The notes under the pieces were generated by a model. That model was not told the origin of the DNA, searched no databases, and saw only the letters and a program-made list of their open reading frames with translations. From Pedobacter sp. MR2016-24 (GTDB lineage: Bacteria; Bacteroidota; Bacteroidia; Sphingobacteriales; Sphingobacteriaceae), in the NCBI RefSeq assembly GCF_026239655.1, contig NZ_JAPIVO010000007.1:434001-498000 (forward strand): a DNA stretch of 64,000 nt. The letters run 5' to 3'. The position numbers and the translations under genes were made by a program. Below are positions 1 through 7,400 of this stretch, piece by piece (the stretch's first letter is position 1; every line of letters starts with the position of its first letter).

Positions 1-152
1 TCTGGGAAATGGAGGTTTTGGATATTTATCCTGCGGATTTTTTGATAATTCTTGATTTTCCATATGCTGATAGATTGGGATGAATTCTTATTACTTAAGA
101 AAAACATCGCCCTCTATAAATGGTTTTCAATAATTGACAACAAGAGGTCGCA

Positions 153-821
153 TTACTTAGCCAAAAGTCCCGAAATTATATTGATACTCAGTGCTACAAT
201 TACTGTATTGAAAGCAAAAGAAATCAGACTGTGCATCAAAGCCAGTCTTCTGATTCTTTTGGAACTTATCTCAACATCCGAAACCTGAAAGGTCATCCCT
301 ATCACAAAAGCAAAATAAACAAAATCCAGATAGTCCGGCTGATCTTCTTCTGGAAATTTCAGCCCTTCAGCATATTTCGATGAGACATTGTTTTTTGCAG
401 AGGCATGATAATACAGATGAGCGTAACGGAATACAAAAACCATATGAACCATCGCCCAGGAACTGACTACCGCAACTACAGACAATAAAATATGCAGAAA
501 TAAGGGGGTACCAGCTAATGTACTGGTAGTTTTTAGTAATAACAATACGACAAACAGGCTTGCCACGGCAGCGAAAAGTACAAATAAAAATATAAAAGTA
601 CGGCTTCCATCTTCCAGTTTGGCTATCTGTTTCATTTCAATGGGATGTACCGAAAAGACTGTAATGAGAGAAAGGCTGATATAAGTCACAGAAAAACAGA
701 TCCAGATCAGGATAGTACCTGTTGCGGGAGATAGTTTACTGTAAGTCAGCATCAAACAGATGAGCGAAATAGCTAAAGAAAAGTATAATTTATGATTGGC
801 ATCAAGTCTTGAAATATTCAT
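153..821 (-). CDS. DUF1345 family integral membrane protein
   Basis: A 222-residue inner-membrane protein with about five hydrophobic segments (roughly residues 12-30, 35-58, 75-97, 107-130 and 195-218). The C-terminal stretch with DFVYFAFVIGMTFQVSDV followed by a final membrane helix is the hallmark of the DUF1345 family, whose function is unknown. The ATG lies inside a 62-bp perfect palindrome, so its translation start is probably embedded in a strong hairpin on any transcript that reads through from the sigma factor gene upstream. The length is normal for the family. The family call is from recognised sequence; no role can be assigned. Confidence 0.8.
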   Translation of the reverse strand: MNISRLDANHKLYFSLAISLICLMLTYSKLSPATGTILIWICFSVTYISLSLITVFSVHPIEMKQIAKLEDGSRTFIFLFVLFAAVASLFVVLLLLKTTSTLAGTPLFLHILLSVVAVVSSWAMVHMVFVFRYAHLYYHASAKNNVSSKYAEGLKFPEEDQPDYLDFVYFAFVIGMTFQVSDVEISSKRIRRLALMHSLISFAFNTVIVALSINIISGLLAK

Positions 822-877
822 ATTTATATATTAAAAATGATTACAATTGTAATCATTTTTAATATATAAATATGAAT
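816..877. repeat. 62-bp perfect palindrome between sigma factor and DUF1345 genes
   Basis: Two 31-bp arms are perfectly complementary with no unpaired centre (the centre is CAATTG at 844-849). The element begins 6 bp after the end of the ECF sigma gene and reaches 5 bp into the DUF1345 gene, so it contains that gene's ATG (819-821). It is very AT-rich. It may terminate the sigma transcript, sequester the DUF1345 start, or bind a dimeric regulator; the sequence does not decide between these. Confidence 0.9.
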
Positions 878-883
878 GCATAG

Positions 884-1414
884 CTAAGCTACTTTGGCAT
901 CCATTACAGTTTGCTGATGCATTTTCAAACTTTTTTTAAGTAGTTGGCGGGCAACATGGATTCTTGTCTTAACCGTACCAATAGGGATATCCAGCTGTTC
1001 AGCAATCTCATAGTACTTGTATCCCTCAAAGTATTTCAGGAAAGGAACGTAATACTCTGGCTGTAATTTTCCTAACGCTTTATATATATCTTCCATTACA
1101 AACTTCCCGTCACTGTCATTTACACTGGCACTGTAATGCAATTTATCAGAAGTGATCTCATCAGTAACAGTCAGGATTGAATTTGTCCTCGTATTCCTGC
1201 GATAATTATTAATAAAAGTATTTTTCATGATGGTATACAACCATGCCTTGAAATTGGTTCCAGGCTTAAAATGCTCTGCATAGTTTATCGCTTTTAACAT
1301 GGTATCTTGAACCAGGTCGTTAGCATCATCATTGTCTCTGGTAAAAGAGAAGGCAAATGATTGTAATGAATCTTTGTAACTATAAAGCTGGCAATTAAAA
1401 TCGTTTGTACTCAT
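884..1414 (-). CDS. ECF-type RNA polymerase sigma factor
   Basis: A 176-residue sigma-70 family protein of the extracytoplasmic function class. Region 2 occupies about residues 10-75 and contains ANDLVQDTMLKA and the WLYTIMKNTFINNYRR helix that contacts the -10 region. Region 4 is at about 110-165, with a helix-turn-helix in EIAEQLDIPIGTVKTRIHVAR. No anti-sigma factor gene is adjacent: the next gene downstream is a DUF1345 protein and the upstream neighbour is a LytS-type kinase. This fits the many Bacteroidota ECF factors that act without a FecR partner. Start at ATG 1414. What it regulates is unknown. Confidence 0.92.
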   Translation of the reverse strand: MSTNDFNCQLYSYKDSLQSFAFSFTRDNDDANDLVQDTMLKAINYAEHFKPGTNFKAWLYTIMKNTFINNYRRNTRTNSILTVTDEITSDKLHYSASVNDSDGKFVMEDIYKALGKLQPEYYVPFLKYFEGYKYYEIAEQLDIPIGTVKTRIHVARQLLKKSLKMHQQTVMDAKVA

Positions 1415-1600
1415 GTTTTTTATTTTTCAGGTTAGATAGAAAAATATTTACAAAACGCATACCAATCTGGTTAGAATTGAAATTCTTCAGAAAACAAATG
1501 ACTCAACATTTAAATGTGACATTTAAGTACTATTAAATAAACAGATTATATAATACATGTATATAAATTGATACGCAAATAAAGCAACTCCTAAACAAAT

Positions 1601-2689
1601 TCAGACTGAATTTTTATTTTGTAGAAGTATCCTGACCTTAAATAGGTTATCTTCGATAAAATAATCGAATTTAACCCTTTCTCCGTAGGTAATATTTAGT
1701 CTTTTACTAATATTTTCAAGCCCGATACCATCGGAGGTACTATTTTGATTTTCGTTAACCAGATTAGCTGTGTGGATCTCAAGCACATTGTCATCAGAAC
1801 GGATCATAATCTCCGCAGGTTTTGATTCTTTGCTCAAATTTCCATGTTTAAATATATTCTCCACTAATGTCATCAGGATCAAAGGAATAAATTTAGTTTC
1901 CCCACCACATTCACTATAATCAAATTTAATATACAACTGGTCATTCTGACGTAGCTGATGTAAACGTATCAGGTTATCCACCTGTTCCGCTTCAGACAAT
2001 AAATAGATAAATTCTCCGGCATCCTGGGCTTTAATTGCATATCGCATCATGTCTGATAAAGTCATAATAGCTTCAGCTGCGGCTGGGGCCGTTTTCCTTG
2101 CATTATTATAAATGAAATTAAGTGTATTAAATAAAAAATGAGGATTGATCTGTGCTTTCAAATAGGCATTCACCGTGATGTTCAATTCATTTTGCGTTTC
2201 CTGATGTGCAATGATACTGCTGAGATGTTTCCTTTCGGACTCTTCCGTAATCTCCTTTTGTTTTAAAAAGGTTAGCAGGTAGTAGTAGCCGGTACCTATA
2301 CCGATGAAAAAAGATCCTCTGTAAGCAATTCTATAATAAAACTGAATATTCAGTGTAAATTCAATGAAATCGGTATATCTGATGAGTAAAGAATCAATGA
2401 TTAATAAAATCAAAACAAACATGGATAGTTCCAGTAAAATCAACACCGGAATTTTCCAGAATTTGTGTTTTGGATTCTCGAAAGCGGCAGGTAATACAAT
2501 AAGGGCATGCACATAAAATAATAGGATATTAAAAAAGTAATGTACAATATAGTTCCCAGGCCTGCCAAAGGAACCAGAGGACATACCCACTATTATTGTC
2601 TCATAAAAAATGAATAAAAACCAAACAAGGAAATGTATCCTGTTTGCACTTATAAAACCTGTAATTCTATTTAAAACTGAAATATTCAA
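1601..2689 (-). CDS. LytS-type sensor histidine kinase (locus 1)
   Basis: A membrane histidine kinase of the His_kinase (PF06580) type. Four membrane helices lie at about residues 17-36, 47-67, 77-104 and 121-143, with no sizeable periplasmic sensor domain. The phosphoacceptor motif INPHFLFNTL is at about 183 and the ATP-binding N-box LVENIFKHG at about 273. The best start is TTG at 2689: no ATG lies upstream in frame before a stop, and the first in-frame internal ATG (residue 36) would remove part of the first helix. The start codon coincides with the first of three 21-bp-spaced direct repeats. It is a clear paralogue of the kinase at 42916-44031, including the NLVENQ/HTANL-like C-terminal part. 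It presumably phosphorylates the LytTR regulator at 2952-3683 and may sense the peptide encoded between them (inference). Confidence 0.9.
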   Translation of the reverse strand: MNISVLNRITGFISANRIHFLVWFLFIFYETIIVGMSSGSFGRPGNYIVHYFFNILLFYVHALIVLPAAFENPKHKFWKIPVLILLELSMFVLILLIIDSLLIRYTDFIEFTLNIQFYYRIAYRGSFFIGIGTGYYYLLTFLKQKEITEESERKHLSSIIAHQETQNELNITVNAYLKAQINPHFLFNTLNFIYNNARKTAPAAAEAIMTLSDMMRYAIKAQDAGEFIYLLSEAEQVDNLIRLHQLRQNDQLYIKFDYSECGGETKFIPLILMTLVENIFKHGNLSKESKPAEIMIRSDDNVLEIHTANLVNENQNSTSDGIGLENISKRLNITYGERVKFDYFIEDNLFKVRILLQNKNSV

Positions 2690-2740
2690 TTGGTGTAAGC
2701 TGGGATTAAATTGGTGTAATATATTTTAAATTGGTGTAAT
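2689..2740 (+). promoter_or_regulatory. Three direct repeats, about 21-bp period, LytTR-type operator (locus 1)
   Basis: ATTGGTGTAA occurs at 2689-2698, 2710-2719 and 2730-2739, so repeats start 21 and 20 bp apart. Regulators with a LytTR domain bind imperfect direct repeats of about 9 bp separated by about 12 bp, which gives this period. The first repeat covers the TTG start of the kinase; the last ends 28 bp before a -7-like element in front of the peptide gene. The related sequence TTGGCGTAAT is found at the same place in locus 2. Confidence 0.75.
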
Positions 2741-2768
2741 ATCATTGGCATCACTTTTTTATTTTAAT

Positions 2769-2776
2769 TATCTTTC
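2769..2776 (+). promoter_or_regulatory. Candidate -7 element of the locus 1 peptide promoter
   Basis: TATCTTTC matches 7 of 8 positions of the Bacteroidota -7 consensus TAnnTTTG, 22 bp before the peptide ATG and 29 bp after the last operator repeat. The locus 2 peptide has TAATTTTC in the equivalent position. No good -33 element was found, as is usual for activator-dependent promoters. Confidence 0.45.
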
Positions 2777-2797
2777 TTAGAATTAAAACCCCACACC

Positions 2798-2938
2798 ATG
2801 AAAACACACCACTTAAAACTCAGAAAGAAAACCCTTTTTGTCTTTAAATCGTCGCAACGCGTGACTGATTTACTAATGAGCGATCCTACAAATCCGCCGA
2901 CGACTACGACCGGTACAAGCACAGTCCTTGGGCTGTAA
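2798..2938 (+). CDS. Small peptide precursor paired with kinase/LytTR regulator (locus 1)
   Basis: A 46-residue peptide. The N-terminal half is basic and hydrophobic (LKLRKKTLFVFKSS at residues 6-19); the C-terminal half is Thr/Ser/Pro-rich (SDPTNPPTTTTGTST) and has no cysteine. Residues 12-19 (TLFVFKSS) are identical to residues 16-23 of the peptide at 44089-44256, although six of the eight codons differ, all synonymously. That is direct evidence that it is translated. It lies on the plus strand between a minus-strand kinase and a minus-strand LytTR regulator, behind LytTR-type repeats, and is followed by a terminator. The leader/core layout resembles ribosomally made modified peptides of Bacteroidota, but no modification, protease or export gene lies nearby. 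A secreted signal sensed by the kinase, or a regulated natural product, are the leading guesses. Family not recognised with certainty. Confidence 0.8.
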   Translation: MKTHHLKLRKKTLFVFKSSQRVTDLLMSDPTNPPTTTTGTSTVLGL

Positions 2939-2943
2939 TTTCT

Positions 2944-2969
2944 AAGCCGGGCTATCTTCGCCCGGTTTT
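2944..2969. terminator. Bidirectional terminator-like hairpin, locus 1
   Basis: The arms CCGGGC (2947-2952) and GCCCGG (2960-2965) enclose a 7-nt loop, extended by A/T and one G-T pair and followed on the plus strand by TTTT. It begins 6 bp after the peptide stop. The stop codon of the converging LytTR gene (2952-2954) consists of the last base of the left arm and the first two loop bases. Confidence 0.8.
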
Positions 2970-3683
2970 AATCGTATTTTCATTTAAATAATCGTAAAAT
3001 CTCTCCTTATAAGATGTCCCCAGCATAATTTCAATATCATTAGTGAGGTATACTGTGCTCCCGTTAACCTTCTTTATTTCGTCCGAATTCACTATAAAAG
3101 ATTTGTGAATACGCATGAATTTTCCATCATTCAGCAATGCTGTTTCTGCTTCGAGCATAGTGAGATAGGTTGTAAATCTCTCCGTCTTTGTATATATCAC
3201 AATGTAATTCTTCAACCCTTCAATCATAATGATAGAGTCCATATCTAAACGAATAAGTTTACCCTTTTCATCACCCTTGATAAAGAAAAAATTGGATTTC
3301 ACCACCTCGGGCTGCGACAGCGTTTCAGTGAGTTCACTGACCAATGAAACAAATCTGCTTAACTTAATCGGTTTAAGCAGGTAATTATCTGCCTTAACCT
3401 CGAATGCCTCGACAGCGTATTGCGTATGTGCGGTGGTAAAAATCAGTTTTTTTGTTTTATGGCGAAGGGATTTGGCAAGTTCTAAACCAGAAATACCCGG
3501 CATATCTATATCCAGCCAGATAATATCGATATCATCTTCAGCTTTAATATCGTCCAGTGCAAGTATCGGATTAATATAAGTTTTATAAAGAGAGAGTGAA
3601 GGCAGCTCCGAAATATAATCTGTTAACAGATCTACAGCGTGCTGTTCATCATCTATTATAACACATTTAAGTATGTTTTTCAT
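2952..3683 (-). CDS. LytTR family response regulator (locus 1)
   Basis: A 243-residue response regulator with an N-terminal receiver domain (about 5-120) and a C-terminal LytTR DNA-binding domain (about 140-240). The acidic pocket is in IIDDEQHA, the phosphoacceptor Asp is in WLDIDMPGISG (about residue 57), and the conserved Lys is in NYLLKPIKL. It is a close relative of the regulator at 44276-45019, and the C-termini end in TGRR and SGRK. It is separated from its likely kinase only by the convergent peptide gene. It probably controls the peptide promoter through the 21-bp repeats at 2689-2740 and possibly its own upstream region (inference from the LytTR family). Confidence 0.93.
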   Translation of the reverse strand: MKNILKCVIIDDEQHAVDLLTDYISELPSLSLYKTYINPILALDDIKAEDDIDIIWLDIDMPGISGLELAKSLRHKTKKLIFTTAHTQYAVEAFEVKADNYLLKPIKLSRFVSLVSELTETLSQPEVVKSNFFFIKGDEKGKLIRLDMDSIIMIEGLKNYIVIYTKTERFTTYLTMLEAETALLNDGKFMRIHKSFIVNSDEIKKVNGSTVYLTNDIEIMLGTSYKERFYDYLNENTIKTGRR

Positions 3684-3767
3684 TTTTCATGAGCTTAGAC
3701 TATGCAATATAGTCCAAATCAGGATAGTAACGAAGCATCCAAATGAATAATTGCTTAAAGCATATAG

Positions 3768-3794
3768 CTGTAGGGGAATGCGATTCCCCTACAG
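3768..3794. repeat. 12-bp stem-loop upstream of the locus 1 regulator
   Basis: CTGTAGGGGAAT (3768-3779) pairs perfectly with 3783-3794 around a 3-nt loop. It lies 85-111 bp upstream of the regulator's ATG, has no T-run on either strand, and could be a 5' leader structure of the regulator mRNA or part of a small RNA. The rest of the gene-free stretch 3684-4162 holds the operator-like repeats listed next; I see no coding potential in it. Confidence 0.7.
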
Positions 3795-3803
3795 TATATC
3801 AAA

Positions 3804-3938
3804 CACACCAATTTAGAGAGCTAATTTAGATATAGGAACATTAGATAAACCTGATAAATTTAGCTTCTATGTAAATGTAGGTAACTTGTACGGTTAATAG
3901 AATTTTATTACACCAAAGTGCCTTTTCCGTACACGAAA
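3804..3938 (-). promoter_or_regulatory. Inverted copies of the LytTR-like repeat upstream of regulator 1
   Basis: Read on the minus strand, TTTGGTGTAA (3917-3908) and TTTCGTGTAC (3938-3929) start 21 bp apart, and a further ATTGGTGTGT-like copy lies at 3804-3813. They point toward the regulator gene, whose ATG is at 3683. Autoregulation is plausible, but the distance (over 120 bp) is large. Confidence 0.45.
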
Positions 3939-4162
3939 AGCCAAAAAAAGCCCAATTTTGTTTAGTTTTTAGAATTTGATTTAGAAATCGTCCTGTACTC
4001 TTCCCATTATTCCTCCCCTCTTCTTATGATAAATTTCAGATGATGAGGTTATCCAGAAATAACAACCTGTCCGTGACCAGCCAGTTGACGCATTGAAGAA
4101 CATCAGTGAAGAATGATAATGATCGTAAAGCGTCCGAAGTAATTAAAGTTTCTGTTCATCGC

Positions 4163-4196
4163 AAAAAAATACTCCAGGCCATCCAACCTGGAGTAT
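4163..4196 (-). terminator. Rho-independent terminator of the tRNA-Cys unit
   Basis: On the minus strand a 10-bp perfect stem (4187-4196 with 4169-4178, core CCTGGAGTAT) and an 8-nt loop run into a stretch of seven T (plus-strand A at 4163-4169). It lies 65 bp downstream of the tRNA 3' end. Confidence 0.85.
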
Positions 4197-4260
4197 CAAC
4201 AAAACAAAACTTAGATCTAACCAAAAATCTAGTACTTTATTAATGTCTTCGCATTATCTG

Positions 4261-4331
4261 ACGTCAAGGGCGGATTCGAACCGCCGTAAAGGGTTTTGCA
4301 GACCCACACCTAACCACTCGGCCACATGACT
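4261..4331 (-). tRNA. tRNA-Cys (GCA), with unusual stem mismatches
   Basis: The minus strand folds as a full cloverleaf of 71 nt. The anticodon loop CTGCAAA gives anticodon GCA, the T arm is GGCGG/TTCGAAT/CCGCC, the D arm starts GCC and ends GGT, and the discriminator is U73 as in other tRNA-Cys. CCA is not encoded. Odd points are A1 opposite G72, T6 opposite T67 in the acceptor stem, and T27 opposite T43 at the top of the anticodon stem. A TATATTTG element 30-37 bp upstream and a strong terminator downstream suggest that it is transcribed. It is either a functional tRNA with a weak acceptor stem or an extra copy that is decaying. Confidence 0.8.
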
Positions 4332-4360
4332 ATTTTTAAGCGTATTGCGCTTAACAGCAG

Positions 4361-4368
4361 CAAATATA
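4361..4368 (-). promoter_or_regulatory. -7 element upstream of tRNA-Cys
   Basis: Minus-strand TATATTTG matches the Bacteroidota TAnnTTTG consensus perfectly, 30 bp before the tRNA 5' end. A short inverted repeat (TTAAGCG/CGCTTAA at 4336-4354) lies between it and the tRNA. No clear -33 TTTG is visible. Confidence 0.55.
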
Positions 4369-4465
4369 ATAATGTCTACTTAAATAGTAGTATTTATTTT
4401 AAATTATTTTTATTGTCCCCTTCCGGGAATAAAATAAGACATTTACGGCGAGCCGATTACGTAGC

Positions 4466-7400
4466 ATGCAGGAAAACAAAAAAAACTTTGAGACGATTAT
4501 ATCACACGAAAGCACTTATATCCTAAAAGATTTTAATATTGCAAATCTGAGTACTGTATTTATACTCAAACATAGTGCGGGAGCTGTCGATACAGAAGCA
4601 GATGGCTATTTTGATCTTGAACCACAACAAATCCATCTTAATTATGCAACATTCCGGGACTACAAAAGTCAGATAAAATTTCCCGAAGGAGGAATGGTAC
4701 TGGAAAACGGTGAATTAAAAGTTTTTTGCACCTGTCCTGCAATAAAAAAAAGATTATGTGAACACCAGTCAAGACTACTTTTTAATCTGATGAGTAGAAC
4801 TGAAATCCGCATTTTCTTTGACTATAAATTGAGACATGAAAAAATAAAGATATTTGCTGTGCCCTACGGACTGGACAAAGAAGAAAATCCGGATGATTTC
4901 TTCATGATCAGCTATGTACAAAAACAGCTCGAAATCATACCTGTAATCAAAGACTTATTACCGGTAAGTAAGGAAAAGAATAACTTCCTGAGAGATTTCT
5001 TATTGCCAAAGACGGCAAGCCTGCTGCCAAAAAATATGAGCGACAGTTTGGACACCCGGACTATACTTGTTTTAAAGCAACACCGGTATTACGGACATTT
5101 TCAGGCAGACCTACTGGAATGCGCGTTAACGTCAACGGGAAAAATACGAAATCCACTGAAAGAGGTTAGTGCGGCAGACCTGATCTGGTCGACCGAAAAT
5201 GCGGATGAAATTAAATTTTATACTGCAGTATCAAAATTTCAAAATAGTTACGAAGCGGAAAAATCACCGGCAGACATCAATGGATTGAAAGCATTAGTTA
5301 AGAACCCGCTAGACCTGGATGTTTATTTTCATGATGCAAAGAAATCAGCTAACCTCACGGCAGGTTCTCTCGTACCTGTAAGAATCAGGAACACCGAAAT
5401 TGAGATCACCTTGTCTGTAGACCTTAAAGATAATTTTTATACAATATACGGGGAACTGTTACTGGACAATAAGACTTACGACCTGAAAATGCTGAATATT
5501 AAGTATAAATATTTTTTATACTATAATGATGTGCTCAACTTAATTGATAATGCCGGCTTATTGAATGTGATTGATTTTTTTAGCCAGAACAATAATCACC
5601 TGGTGATACATGAATCTAAATTCAGCGAATTTCAGGAGGATATTCTCTCCAGGCTGGAAAACAAAATCAACATCAATTACTCCTATGTCAAACCCGCTAC
5701 ACAAGAGCAGCTGATTGAACAAAAATTTGATCAGTCGACCGAAAAAATCATTTATCTGTCCAACTCAGATAACTATGTCTTGATCAATCCTGTGATGAGA
5801 TATGGAAATGTGGAAGTCCCGGTGCTCTCCAGAAAACAGATCTATGCAACAGACCAGGCTGGCAATGCCTTTTTAGTGAAGCGTAACAAAGAAGATGAGC
5901 TGACAATGGTTACGACACTGATTCGTCAGCATCCGTATTTCGAAGAACAGTTAAATGAAGGTTATTTTTATCTCGATAAAAAACGCTTTCTGGATGAGAA
6001 CTGGTTTTTGGATGCTTTTGAGGAATGGAATAAGCAAAACATTACTATTTTAGGCTTCAGCGACTTAAAGGGCAGTAACCTGAATCCAAATAAAGCTAAA
6101 ATTAAAATTGCGGTAGTTAGCGGACTGAATTGGTTTGACACCGAATTTGATATTAAGTTCGGTAATCAAAAGGTATCACTTAAACATCTGCATAAATCCA
6201 TTCGCAATAAAAATAAATTTATTAAGCTTGGAGATGGCACATTGGGTATCCTGCCTCAAACGTGGATCGATCAGTTAACGAAGTATTTCCATGCGGGAGA
6301 GATTCATGATGATGCAATCAGAACGCCTAAGGTCAATTTTTCAGCAATAACTGAGTTATATGAACAGGACGTGCTGTCGGAAACAGTAAAATTGGAATTG
6401 TCTGCTTACAAAGACCGCATTGCAGCATTTAAAGATATTAAAAAGGTACAGGTACCTGATGCCTTAAATGGTGTTCTGCGGGATTACCAGAAAGAGGCGC
6501 TGAACTGGCTGAATTTTCTGGATGAGTTTGGATTTGGCGGCTGCCTTGCGGATGATATGGGTCTTGGGAAAACGATTACGATCATCGCATTTATACTTTC
6601 ACAACGTGAAAAAGGAGTTAAAAATACAAATCTGATTGTCGTGCCCACCACACTCATCTTTAACTGGCAGGCAGAGATGAACAAGTTTGCACCTGACATT
6701 AAAATCTTCACGATCTACGGTGCAGACAGAACAAAGGTAGCGGTGGACTTTGATCGGTATGAAGTTATTCTCACCTCATATGGAACATTGTTGTATGATA
6801 TCGGATGGATCAGGAAGTATAAATTCAACTATGTTTTTCTTGATGAATCGCAAACGATCAAAAATCCCGATTCCTTAAGGTATCATGCGGTGAGACTGCT
6901 GCAGTCAAAAAATAAGATCGCAATTACCGGTACACCTATAGAAAACAATACATTTGATCTCTATGGACAGCTTTCATTCGCATGTCCCGGTCTTCTGGGT
7001 ACTAAACAGTTTTTCAGGGATCATTATTCAACACCAATTGATCGTTTTAAAGATAATAACAGGGCCATTGCACTAAAGAAGAAGGTTAGTCCTTTCATTT
7101 TACGCAGAACGAAAAAACAGGTTGCGGTAGAACTTCCTGATAAAACAGAAATGGTGATTTATTGTGAAATGGGTATGGAACAGAAAAATGCCTATGATGC
7201 CTGTAAGGAGGAATATACGAGATTCCTTTCAGGTGAAAAAGAAGAAGATTTGCCAAAACATGCACTGCATATATTGAAAGGTTTAACGCAACTCAGACAG
7301 ATCTGTAATTCTCCATCACTCCTGAAAGACGATTTACTGCACGGTGTTTCCTCATCTAAAATTAATACGCTGATTGAGGAGATTGAAAGTCATTCCCCGC

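Noticed and set aside
1..83. Open frames touching the left edge, including one that reads WEMEVLDIYPADFLIILDF to a stop at 81-83 and another that recalls a glycogen phosphorylase block (LGNGGFGYLS).
   Set aside because: The window cuts off any upstream part, three frames are open for short distances, and the resemblance is over too few residues to call a gene end.
2798..2938. Calling the two small peptides class I lanthipeptides on the basis of the Lys/Leu-rich leader and Thr/Ser-rich tail.
   Set aside because: Neither peptide contains cysteine, and no LanB, LanC, protease or export gene is nearby, so lanthionine formation is unlikely.
4326..4526. A 66-codon plus-strand frame beginning inside the tRNA-Cys gene.
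   Set aside because: It overlaps the tRNA and the start of the SNF2 gene in another frame and has no protein-like features.
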